Shown here: positions 24,697-32,938 of the stretch, piece by piece
Layout: the number at the start of each line of letters is the position of its first letter
Numbering within the stretch: position 1 is the first letter of the stretch
NCBI RefSeq assembly: GCF_900114715.1
Contig: NZ_FOTY01000001.1
Location: 1 to 64,000 of the forward strand
Reading direction: 5' to 3'
DNA: 64,000 nt
Source: Salibacterium qingdaonense
Lineage (GTDB): Bacteria; Bacillota; Bacilli; Bacillales; Marinococcaceae
The notes under the pieces: model-generated
Told to the model about the DNA's origin: nothing
Databases searched by the model: none
The model's input: the letters and a program-made list of their open reading frames with translations, nothing else
Made by a program: the position numbers and the translations under genes

Positions 24697-26408
24697 TGAG
24701 AGAAAGGACATGGATCCTGATTAGTGTGGGCCTGATCCTGGCTTATCTTTCCCCGCTCGTGATTCTGGGGGAGGGTGCTCATCTTCGGATTCATGACAAC
24801 CTGGATTCCAATCTAATATGGTATAAGACGTTAGTAGAGAACAATGTGCTGTTTGCTCCAAATGACAAAGAAATTCCATCTATTATGAACGGACTGCCGC
24901 GGGAAGCATTAAGTGCTGAGCTAAGCATGTTTGCCCTGCTTTTTACGTTGTTTGACCCGTTCCCGGCCTACGCCGTGAATTTATTCCTTATGCGTTTCAC
25001 CGCGTTTTTCGGCATGCTTCTTCTTTTGAAAAAGCACATCCTGCCAAAGACAAAGGCTGGTTCTTTTATCAGCGTGGGAACGGCGCTTGCATTTTCTCTT
25101 CCTGCGTTCTGGCCGTTCGGAGGATTAAGCTTTGCCGGCGTTCCGCTTGTGCTTTATGCGTTTTTGAACATCCGGAAACAGAAAAACCACTGGACGAACT
25201 GGCTTATTCTCATCCTTGTTCCATTCTATTCCAGTTTTATTGTATCGTTTATCTTTTTCCTTGCCATCATGGGTATCTTCTGGCTTGTGGATGCCGTGCG
25301 GTATAAAAAGCCGAACTGGAAGTTTGTCGGCGGCATTGCGTTAATGACAGCTTTATACTTAGTTAAACAGTACCGGCTCGTGTACGGCGAACTCCTGGGA
25401 AAAGGATTTACCCCGCACCGGGTGGAGTTTGACAGGGGGTACCGGGACTGGGATACGGTGATGAACTTTTTCGGCAATAACCTGCTTCACGCTCATTCCC
25501 ATTCCTATGTGTATCATTACCCGTTTGCCTTTTTCACCGCGGTGTTTGCGCTTTTATTCACGGCTGGCATCATTGCTGTCCGGCGGCTGAAACGAAAGCG
25601 GCAGCCGGAACCGTTAACGCCCGGAGAAAAAGCGATTCCCGCCCTGCTGCTAATGATCGTTGTCTTTTCATTCTGGATTTCGATCTGGAACTGGGAAGGC
25701 ATGCGTGTGCTGAAAGACGCTGTTGATTTGATTAATGAATTCAACTTCGGGCGGTTCCACCTTTTGAATGTAGTGACTTGGTATATCGTCTTCGCCCTCT
25801 CGCTGATGATGATCCAGCGCAGAATAAAGTTCGGCATGGTGCTCGTCGTGCTGCTTTTGATCGGCCAGGTTGCCGGGGAAACAAGCAGACACCATGAATT
25901 CAAATACCGGAGCATCGATTACCCGTCGTACGAAGAATTTTACGCAGAAGATCTTTTTTCCGATATTCAGGATTACATCGGCCAGGACCCGTCCGAGTAC
26001 CGGGTGGTCAGTATCGGAATGCATCCGGCTGTGGCACAGTACAATGGATTCTATACACTCGACTTTTATGTGACGATGTATCCTCTCGAATACAAACATC
26101 AATTTGAAAACATTATCGAGGGAGAACTGGCGAAAAACGACACCCTTGAGAATTATTACAATACCTGGGGCGGCCGCGTCTACGCCTTCTCCGACGAACT
26201 GGGCAAGAATTATCTGTTTACCAAGAACAACCAGGAAACGATAAACAATCTGGATTTTGGCACGGAGGCGTTCAAGGAAATGGGAGGCGAATATGTTCTC
26301 TCCGCTGTTGAAATTGAAAATGCCGGCGAAAATAACCTGGAGCTGGAGAAAGTGTTTGAAAACGAATCAGCGGCCTGGAAGATCCGTTTGTACCGCGCCG
26401 AATCATAA
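24693..26408 (+). CDS. YkoS-like polytopic membrane protein (DUF6044), likely GT-C glycosyltransferase
   Basis: 571 residues. About ten hydrophobic helices fill the first 400 residues; the last 150 form an extracellular domain (YPSYEEFYAEDLFSDIQDYI onward). An early IHDNLDSN stretch after helix 1 has the acidic loop expected of GT-C enzymes that use lipid-linked sugars. Bacillus YkoS, which is encoded next to the GT2 YkoT, has this architecture, and YfhO with CsbB is the parallel case. It probably transfers the sugar to a cell-wall polymer outside the cell. GTG 24693 or ATG 24696; both overlap the wecE stop codon. Confidence 0.8.
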   Translation: MMRERTWILISVGLILAYLSPLVILGEGAHLRIHDNLDSNLIWYKTLVENNVLFAPNDKEIPSIMNGLPREALSAELSMFALLFTLFDPFPAYAVNLFLMRFTAFFGMLLLLKKHILPKTKAGSFISVGTALAFSLPAFWPFGGLSFAGVPLVLYAFLNIRKQKNHWTNWLILILVPFYSSFIVSFIFFLAIMGIFWLVDAVRYKKPNWKFVGGIALMTALYLVKQYRLVYGELLGKGFTPHRVEFDRGYRDWDTVMNFFGNNLLHAHSHSYVYHYPFAFFTAVFALLFTAGIIAVRRLKRKRQPEPLTPGEKAIPALLLMIVVFSFWISIWNWEGMRVLKDAVDLINEFNFGRFHLLNVVTWYIVFALSLMMIQRRIKFGMVLVVLLLIGQVAGETSRHHEFKYRSIDYPSYEEFYAEDLFSDIQDYIGQDPSEYRVVSIGMHPAVAQYNGFYTLDFYVTMYPLEYKHQFENIIEGELAKNDTLENYYNTWGGRVYAFSDELGKNYLFTKNNQETINNLDFGTEAFKEMGGEYVLSAVEIENAGENNLELEKVFENESAAWKIRLYRAES

Positions 26409-26435
26409 GGGATGGAAAAAAGGCTGACAGATTTA

Positions 26436-26464
26436 TTTTCAGCTCCGCTTTTCATTCGTATAAT
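26436..26464 (+). promoter_or_regulatory. Probable promoter of the adenine deaminase gene
   Basis: TTTTCA (26436-26441), 17-nt spacer, TATAAT (26459-26464), 24 nt before the start codon. The -10 is perfect and the -35 is 4/6. Confidence 0.55.
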
Positions 26465-26487
26465 ATGATTAAGATAAAGGAGCTGAA

Positions 26488-28329
26488 ATGATGAATACAG
26501 TGACATTTGCCGATTCAAGAAGAACGCTTGCAGAAGATATGGAGACGCTTGGAAAGACCGCACGCGGCGATGAAGCGGCGACGCTCGTGATTGAAAACGC
26601 GAGACTTGTCAATGTCATGTCCGGTGAGATACAGCCGGGGATGTCTATTGCGGTGCAGGGAGAACGCATTGCCTATGTCGGATATAATGCGTCTCACACC
26701 AAAGGGCCTCATACCCGGGTGATCAACGCCGGCGGCCGCTACGTGACTCCCGGTCTGATTGACGGACACTGCCATATTGAAAGCAGTCAGATTACGCCGC
26801 GGCAGTTCGCCCGCGCCGTGCTTCCCAAAGGAACAACCGGCGGATTTTTTGACGCCCATGAGATTGCGAACGTGCTCGGTATGAAAGGACTGCGTCTGAT
26901 GCTTGAGGAGCTTCGGCAGACTCCGATGGCCGGCTACATGCAGGCGGCTTCGTGTGTTCCTTCGACGAGCAGCGATGTTGAAACGAGCGGAGCGGAACTG
27001 GGTCCAGATGAAGTGGCCGAAGCATTCACCTGGGGGCCGGATATGGTTGCGCTTGGAGAAGTAATGAACTTCCCCGGCGTTGTGTTCGGTGATGAGAAAA
27101 TGCTCGGTGAGATCAAGGAAACGCTGAAAGCCGGCCGGGTGGCAGACGGCCATTACACGTGGCCAAGCGGCGATTGGCGGATGTCGGCGTATGCTGCAAG
27201 CGGCATTTCGGGGGATCACGAAGTGACAAGTGCTGAAGAAGTCATCGACCGTGTGCGGCTCGGCATGTACGCTAAACTCCGACGCGGGTCGGCGTGGCAT
27301 GACGTCGTGCCGACGATCACAGCCTACACGGAGCAGGGAATCGACACACGCCGGCTTATGCTTGTCACGGATGACCGCAGCCCGGAATCGTTGGTGGATG
27401 AAGGACATATGGATTTTGTCGTCCGGCATGCCATCGAACAGGGCGTACCGCCTGTAACCGCGTTTCAGATGGCCACCCTGAATACTGCCGAACGATTTGG
27501 ACTGTCCCAGGATATTGGGTCGGTCACACCGGGCAGGTACGCTGATATTCTCATTCTGGATGGACCGCTTCGTGACGTGAATGTTCGAACGACCATTGCC
27601 GCTGGTGTGGAGGCCGCAGAAGACGGGGACATGTTAATTGACTGGGAAAGCAGCGGCATCCCGGATGAAGCCATGCAGTCTGTTCACCTGCAGTCGGATG
27701 TGAAAGCGGAAGATTTTCACGTTGAAGGACCAGCGGGAGAACCGGATGGAGCGTATACCGCAAGAGCCATTCAGGTACGGGAAAACCATGTCGATACGAA
27801 AGAAGAACATATCGAGGTTCCGGTTCGTGACGGGAGACTGCGTCTTCCGGAGAACAAAGATGTATGCTGGATATCGGTGATTGAACGCCACGGTCTGAAA
27901 GGATCGCAGGCGTCGGCATATCTGACAAACGTCGGGTTTACCAAACCGGCGGCGCTTGCTTCCACTACAGCGCACGATTCTCATAATCTGCTTGTAATCG
28001 GAAATAACGAGACGCTGATGGCTGAAGCCGCCAATAAAGTGATCGACATGCAGGGAGGCGTTGTGGTTGTTACCGAAAACGATACGACGGCACTGCCTCT
28101 TCCGGTCGCCGGCCTCATGTCACCGGAGCCGTTTGAACACGTAGCTGAGCAATCAAAGGGAATCAGCAGAGCCTTGGAGTCAGCAGGATGTACCATGAAT
28201 TACGCCTTTATGACCCTGTCGCTGCTCGCCCTCGTGGTGATTCCGGATCTCCGCCTCTCCGATATCGGTCTCATTCAGCACACCGATGAAGGCTTCCGGC
28301 AGGTTCCGCTTCTCGTAGATGAAAATTAA
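26488..28329 (+). CDS. ade: Adenine deaminase
   Basis: 613 residues of the amidohydrolase adenine deaminase (AdeC) family, converting adenine to hypoxanthine in purine salvage. The metal motif GLIDGHCHIES lies near residue 90, followed by PRQFARAVLPKGTTGGFFDAHEIANV and the later LVTDDRSPESL. The C-terminal half (about 430-613) carries the second family domain, ending AFMTLSLLALVVIPDLRLSDIGL. ATG 26488 (or 26491) follows AAAGGAGCTG. It has its own promoter and terminator and is separate from the xanthine dehydrogenase cluster 25 kb away. Confidence 0.92.
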   Translation: MMNTVTFADSRRTLAEDMETLGKTARGDEAATLVIENARLVNVMSGEIQPGMSIAVQGERIAYVGYNASHTKGPHTRVINAGGRYVTPGLIDGHCHIESSQITPRQFARAVLPKGTTGGFFDAHEIANVLGMKGLRLMLEELRQTPMAGYMQAASCVPSTSSDVETSGAELGPDEVAEAFTWGPDMVALGEVMNFPGVVFGDEKMLGEIKETLKAGRVADGHYTWPSGDWRMSAYAASGISGDHEVTSAEEVIDRVRLGMYAKLRRGSAWHDVVPTITAYTEQGIDTRRLMLVTDDRSPESLVDEGHMDFVVRHAIEQGVPPVTAFQMATLNTAERFGLSQDIGSVTPGRYADILILDGPLRDVNVRTTIAAGVEAAEDGDMLIDWESSGIPDEAMQSVHLQSDVKAEDFHVEGPAGEPDGAYTARAIQVRENHVDTKEEHIEVPVRDGRLRLPENKDVCWISVIERHGLKGSQASAYLTNVGFTKPAALASTTAHDSHNLLVIGNNETLMAEAANKVIDMQGGVVVVTENDTTALPLPVAGLMSPEPFEHVAEQSKGISRALESAGCTMNYAFMTLSLLALVVIPDLRLSDIGLIQHTDEGFRQVPLLVDEN

Positions 28330-28338
28330 TACCGGCAT

Positions 28339-28380
28339 AAGCATGGAAGAGCGGATTTTTCCGTTTTCCATGCTTTTTTT
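28339..28380 (+). terminator. Terminator after ade
   Basis: AAGCATGGAA and TTCCATGCTT enclose an inner CGGA/TCCG helix and are followed by a seven-T run. Confidence 0.85.
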
Positions 28381-28496
28381 GACGCTTTGTTTATGTGCGT
28401 CAGTATGTATGGCAGTGTTTTCACAAAATGGTACTATCTTATTGAAATAAGTAGAATAATTAGAATATTATATCTGATATCTAAACATGCCTTTTT

Positions 28497-28544
28497 CTAA
28501 TCAATACAGCCAGGTGGTTCTAAAGTTCTAATTAACAATTAGAA
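28497..28544. repeat. TTCTAAT repeats and dyad upstream of the pectate lyase promoter
   Basis: TTCTAA occurs at 28497, 28518 and 28526; the last forms a dyad TTCTAATT-AAC-AATTAGAA (28526-28544). This AT-rich block lies 27-74 bp upstream of the -35 box, where an activator would bind. A YesN-like AraC regulator encoded 16 kb downstream is one candidate. Confidence 0.35.
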
Positions 28545-28570
28545 ATCAAGCAGCAACAACCGTCACAAAA

Positions 28571-28599
28571 TTGACACTTTTTATGAATGCGCTTACAAT
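28571..28599 (+). promoter_or_regulatory. Strong sigma-A promoter with overlapping CcpA cre site
   Basis: TTGACA (28571-28576), 17-nt spacer and TACAAT (28594-28599) form a near-consensus promoter. The 28584-28597 segment read on the minus strand is TGTAAGCGCATTCA, a full match to the cre consensus TGNAANCGNWNNCA, and it overlaps the -10. This predicts carbon catabolite repression of the pectate lyase gene. Confidence 0.75.
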
Positions 28600-28667
28600 T
28601 TTTTATTAACGTTTCCGAAAGGAGGGACATGTTTTACTTTTACTTACCAGAAAAAGGAGAGGTGAAC

Positions 28668-31600
28668 ATGAAGGGTGTGAAAAAAGGAACGGCATTATCG
28701 ATGTCACTGCTGCTTGCGTTTTCGCCGTTATCTGTCCTCGCGGATGAAGCGGACTCTAGTGAATGGATGTTCAGCGCGTTCGGTTCAAATACCGGGGAAA
28801 CGTCCAATCCCGATCCGGTGATGGAAGACGATGGATCGGTCACGATTACGGCAGAAGGAGGGAAGATAGAAAGCGGGTCGGAAGGATTGTCGTATTATTT
28901 CAGGCAGCTCCCCTCTGAAGCAAACTTTGAACTGCAGGCAACCGCTGAGGTGAAAAGCTATAACAGCGGGGATGGCCAGGTTTCCTTCGGTGTGATTCTC
29001 CGCGATGAAGCCGGTGAAAATGGTGATACGAGTACGCAGACCGCAAACTATGCAGCAGCCGGAGGGCTGGGCGGAGAGATGCAGGGGTTCTATAAAAAAG
29101 GAGACAACGATTACGAGGATTTGGCTTCCTTTGATAATAAGTCACCTGCACCGGGAGAAACGTTCGACCTCCGAATTCAGAAATCAGGAGACACGTACCT
29201 GCTGGAATCCAACGGTGACACAGAGACGCTGACAGAAGAAGATATGTTTTCCGGAGAGATGACCGCCGGCTTTTATGCAGCGCGGGAAGCAGTGGTCAAC
29301 TTCAGTGATTTTCAACTGGACGTGAATGACAGTGGCGTATCGGAACTGGAACTGGATGCCGGCAGTATGAAGAAGAATTATTTAATTGGCGGAGAACTGA
29401 ACACAGAAGGACTGCAGGTAACTGCCGTTCTCGCTGATGGTACAACAAAAGAACTGTCGGCGGGAGATTACATCGTGTCCGGTTTTGACAGCAGCGAAGC
29501 CGGAACAAATACCATTTCTGTCAGTTATAACGGTGTGACAAAAGCAATTGATCTTACCATTGAGGAACTGTCTCTGACAGGAATGGAGATCAAGTATCAT
29601 CCGGCAGAGACCTCCTATTACCTTGGAGATACCTTTGATCCGGAAGGGTTAACCGTAACCGGGGAGTACAACGACGGCTATCAGTCGGAGGAACTGGCGC
29701 CGAAAGATTACAACCTGCTGATCGATGGGGAACAGGCCGGGGAAGATTATACGTTCGAAGGTGCCGGCACAAAATCAGTCACCGTGGAAGCGGCAGGCCG
29801 GTCGAACGTGTCCACCTCTTTTGATATCAACGTATCGGATGCCGCCCTGACCGGTCTGGATATCCGGCAGCCTCCCGAAAAAACAACGTACTTTCTCGGG
29901 GAAGAACTGGATCTGGACGGCATGACGGTTTATGCCCAGTACGATGACGGCAGCAATGTCCGGTTAACGCGGGATGACCTGGAAGCCTCGGACCTGGATA
30001 CCGCCACACCGGGGGAACGGCAGGTGACGGTCACCCATAAAGGAGAAACGGCCTCCTTTGATGTGGATGTGAAGGAAAAAGAGGTAACCGGACTTGGTAT
30101 TACGTCTTATCCAGAGACAACCTTTGAAACCGGGGACTCTTTTTCAGCAGAAGGACTGGAAGTATCAAGGCTGTATGACAACGGTGATGAAGAGGTCCTG
30201 GATGAAGGAACGTACACCGTGGAAGAATCTGATTTTGACAGTTCCACGCCCGGAACCTATGAAATCACGATCGCACCGGAAGGTATGGAATCCATTTCTT
30301 ATGAAGTAACGGTACGCGAAGCGTCGGTTCCGGAATGGCATTCCATCAACTTCGGACAGTCCGCGGGAGATGATTCAAACGATGTGGAAGTGATGGAAGA
30401 AGGTTCTTCCGTGGCTTTGACAGCCGAGGGTCCGAGTGGAGGAAAGATCACCGGCGATCATGACGGCATTTCCTATTACTACACAGTGATTGATGAAGAA
30501 GAAGACAACTTTGAATTGTCGGCTGATATTCAGGTGAACGATTATGCCAAAGATCCGCATGACGGTCAGGAATCGTTTGGTATTATGGCCCGTGATGCCA
30601 TCGGAGAAGATGGAAACACGAGCGTGTTTGCATCCAATATAGCCGCAGTCGGCGGATTCAGCGGCGGCACGATGGAGGAAAACGGTACACAGCTGTTTGT
30701 ACGGACCGGTGTGGAGTCTTCAGACGGAGCCGGCAGTGAAGGCATTCAGAAAATCATGCTGGAAAATGAAAAGCCGGGACCATCCAATACGCATCCGGAA
30801 GAAGACTATCACCTGACATTGTCCAAGACGAACAGCGGGTATACTGGAACACTGAATAACGGCGAAGAAGAGATTCTTTATGAACCGGATATTCTGAACG
30901 TGCAGGATGATAAAGTGTATGTCGGTTTTTACACCGCCCGGAAAGCGGATATTGTGGTCGAAAATATAGATATGAATATCAGTGCAGCAGCAACGGATAC
31001 TCCGAAAGTGGAACCACCTGCTGAACCGGTGGAACCAGAGGTGGACGTTGTATCACTGGAGGAGACATCGGAAACAGACCAGTATACTGTCAGACTTCAG
31101 TCCAACGTAAACGGTACCGTTACATTGAAGCAGGGACTCGAAACGATCGCAGAGCAGGAAGAAATGGCAGCCGGGGAAATGAAGGTGATGGAGACGACAC
31201 TTCCGGAAAATACGGATACGAATTTCACCTCTGTGTTCCTGCCGGATGATACGCAGCTGCTGACGTCGTATGACGAGATCGTAACAAATTTTTCTGTTAC
31301 CAACCGGACGTTTGAAGGAGACATATACACGGCTCCGGACGCGGAGGCTTCCGGTGAAGGAACAGAAGCGGATCCGGTGGATCTCGATACAGCTGTTGAT
31401 TTCGTCAGTCCCGGACAGACGATTCTTGTGACAGACGGGGAGTATATACGGGATGAAATGCTGATGATTGAGCAGTACCATGACGGAACCGAAGATGCCC
31501 GGAAAACACTGAAAGCAGCTCCCGGCGCAGATCCGGTCATTGATTTTGACAAGCAGTCTAAAGGGGTGGAGCTGAGCGGTAATTACTGGCACGTGGAAGG

Positions 31601-32759
31601 CCTTGATTTTGCCCGCTCTGCCGGCAATACGAAAGGGTTTGTCATCGGCGGCGACCATAACATTGTAGAAAACAGCCGGTTTTATGAGCACGGTGACACA
31701 GGGATGCAGATCAGTCGGACGGATTCGGAAGAAGACGATAAATCCGAATGGCCGTCTCATAACCTGGTTCTGAACAGCACGTCATTTGATAACCGGGATC
31801 CGTCGGAAAACAACGCGGACGGCTTTGCGGCCAAGTTGACGTCCGGAGAAGGCAATGTGTTCCGCGGGACGATTGCTCATAACAATATCGATGACGGCTG
31901 GGATCTTTACACGAAAGTTGGAACCGGGGCGATTGGCGCGGTAACCATTGAAGACAGTATCGCCTATAACAACGGCTTTTTAACGGACGGAACCGAAGGA
32001 ACCGGGGATAAGAACGGCTTTAAGCTCGGCGGCGAAGGAGTAAACGTTCCCCATGTGATACGGGACAGCATCGCCTTTGATAACGGCGCAGCCGGGTTCA
32101 CAAGCAACAGCAACCCCGCGATTATTGCCGAGGACAATGTTTCGTTTAATAACGCAGGCGGCAACCTTGATTTCTCAACGTATGATGACATTGAAGAAGA
32201 ATTTGAGCTTGACCACTTTGTATCCTATCAGAAGGATTATGAAGCGGCAGACAGCTATCCGGTCTATCTTGAGTCGGACACCAACTATCTGTTTGACGGA
32301 GAAGTATCGGACAATGCTTCCGGAACGGAACTGTCGGATGACAACTTTGCCAGTCTTGAACCGGAGCTTCCATACGAGCGTGATGAGGAAGGAAATATCA
32401 TCCGGGGAGACTTCCTGGAGTTCATGGCGCCTGGGGAAAACGGAGGCACAGAAACCGTGGAAGCTGACCTCCGGTTTACTCCGCCTGTCCTGAATGTGAA
32501 AGGCGGCGGCGTGGCCACCGTTCATATTGAACTGCCGGAAGGTCATGACGTTGAAGAAATACAGTTTGACTCGATCCGGCTTAATGAGGAAGCGGAACCG
32601 GTGAAGCAGCCGGGAAGCAGCAGCTATAAGGTACAGTTCAACCGTCAGGATCTGGCGGATGTCCTGGAAGAAGGAAAGCAAACAGAAGTCACAGTCAGCG
32701 GTGAACTGGCTTCCGGAGAACAATGGGAAGGAAGCACTGTGGTCAGGGTGAAAAAATAA
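28668..32759 (+). CDS. Secreted multi-domain pectate lyase, PL9 family
   Basis: 1363 residues. A signal peptide occupies 1-25 (cleavage after SVLA). Then come: a beta-rich module (about 30-220), four bacterial Ig-like (Big_3-type) repeats each starting near LTGLDI/LTGMEI, a second copy of the first module (from EWHSINFGQSAG), a linker (PKVEPPAEPVEPE), and a right-handed beta-helix catalytic domain (about 900-1260). The PL9 signature is at 1049-1056 (NADGFAAK, with K1056 the likely base) and 1072-1079 (NNIDDGWD, calcium ligands). A short beta domain ends the protein. PL9 enzymes cleave polygalacturonate by beta-elimination. ATG 28668 has AGGAGAGGTG; an in-frame ATG at 28629 also has AGGAGG but only 3 nt away. 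Confidence 0.9.
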   Translation: MKGVKKGTALSMSLLLAFSPLSVLADEADSSEWMFSAFGSNTGETSNPDPVMEDDGSVTITAEGGKIESGSEGLSYYFRQLPSEANFELQATAEVKSYNSGDGQVSFGVILRDEAGENGDTSTQTANYAAAGGLGGEMQGFYKKGDNDYEDLASFDNKSPAPGETFDLRIQKSGDTYLLESNGDTETLTEEDMFSGEMTAGFYAAREAVVNFSDFQLDVNDSGVSELELDAGSMKKNYLIGGELNTEGLQVTAVLADGTTKELSAGDYIVSGFDSSEAGTNTISVSYNGVTKAIDLTIEELSLTGMEIKYHPAETSYYLGDTFDPEGLTVTGEYNDGYQSEELAPKDYNLLIDGEQAGEDYTFEGAGTKSVTVEAAGRSNVSTSFDINVSDAALTGLDIRQPPEKTTYFLGEELDLDGMTVYAQYDDGSNVRLTRDDLEASDLDTATPGERQVTVTHKGETASFDVDVKEKEVTGLGITSYPETTFETGDSFSAEGLEVSRLYDNGDEEVLDEGTYTVEESDFDSSTPGTYEITIAPEGMESISYEVTVREASVPEWHSINFGQSAGDDSNDVEVMEEGSSVALTAEGPSGGKITGDHDGISYYYTVIDEEEDNFELSADIQVNDYAKDPHDGQESFGIMARDAIGEDGNTSVFASNIAAVGGFSGGTMEENGTQLFVRTGVESSDGAGSEGIQKIMLENEKPGPSNTHPEEDYHLTLSKTNSGYTGTLNNGEEEILYEPDILNVQDDKVYVGFYTARKADIVVENIDMNISAAATDTPKVEPPAEPVEPEVDVVSLEETSETDQYTVRLQSNVNGTVTLKQGLETIAEQEEMAAGEMKVMETTLPENTDTNFTSVFLPDDTQLLTSYDEIVTNFSVTNRTFEGDIYTAPDAEASGEGTEADPVDLDTAVDFVSPGQTILVTDGEYIRDEMLMIEQYHDGTEDARKTLKAAPGADPVIDFDKQSKGVELSGNYWHVEGLDFARSAGNTKGFVIGGDHNIVENSRFYEHGDTGMQISRTDSEEDDKSEWPSHNLVLNSTSFDNRDPSENNADGFAAKLTSGEGNVFRGTIAHNNIDDGWDLYTKVGTGAIGAVTIEDSIAYNNGFLTDGTEGTGDKNGFKLGGEGVNVPHVIRDSIAFDNGAAGFTSNSNPAIIAEDNVSFNNAGGNLDFSTYDDIEEEFELDHFVSYQKDYEAADSYPVYLESDTNYLFDGEVSDNASGTELSDDNFASLEPELPYERDEEGNIIRGDFLEFMAPGENGGTETVEADLRFTPPVLNVKGGGVATVHIELPEGHDVEEIQFDSIRLNEEAEPVKQPGSSSYKVQFNRQDLADVLEEGKQTEVTVSGELASGEQWEGSTVVRVKK

Positions 32760-32766
32760 AAGCAGA

Positions 32767-32808
32767 AGGCCGGATCGGGAATGGGCTTCCGATCCGGTCA
32801 TATTTTTT
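32767..32808 (+). terminator. Terminator after the pectate lyase gene
   Basis: An 11-bp stem (GGCCGGATCGG with CCGATCCGGTC, one G-T pair) and a TATTTTTT tail. Confidence 0.85.
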
Positions 32809-32819
32809 ACAGCCGCGTG

Positions 32820-32855
32820 AAATGATAGGATAACCGGGTGAATATGCTATCATTT
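32820..32855. promoter_or_regulatory. Inverted repeat upstream of the tartrate-dehydratase-like gene
   Basis: AAATGATAG (32820-32828) and CTATCATTT (32847-32855) are exact inverted copies with an 18-bp spacer. Probable operator or part of the promoter region of the gene at 32939. Confidence 0.4.
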
Positions 32856-32938
32856 AAATATTATTTCCAGCAGATGATACTGCTCCATGTTATGTTGAAA
32901 ACATAGAGAACAACCTTTGTGAAAAGGAGCTGAATATA

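Noticed and set aside
31053-31760. 235-codon minus-strand frame in the pectate lyase gene
   Set aside because: Lies wholly opposite the lyase coding region and has no recognisable features.
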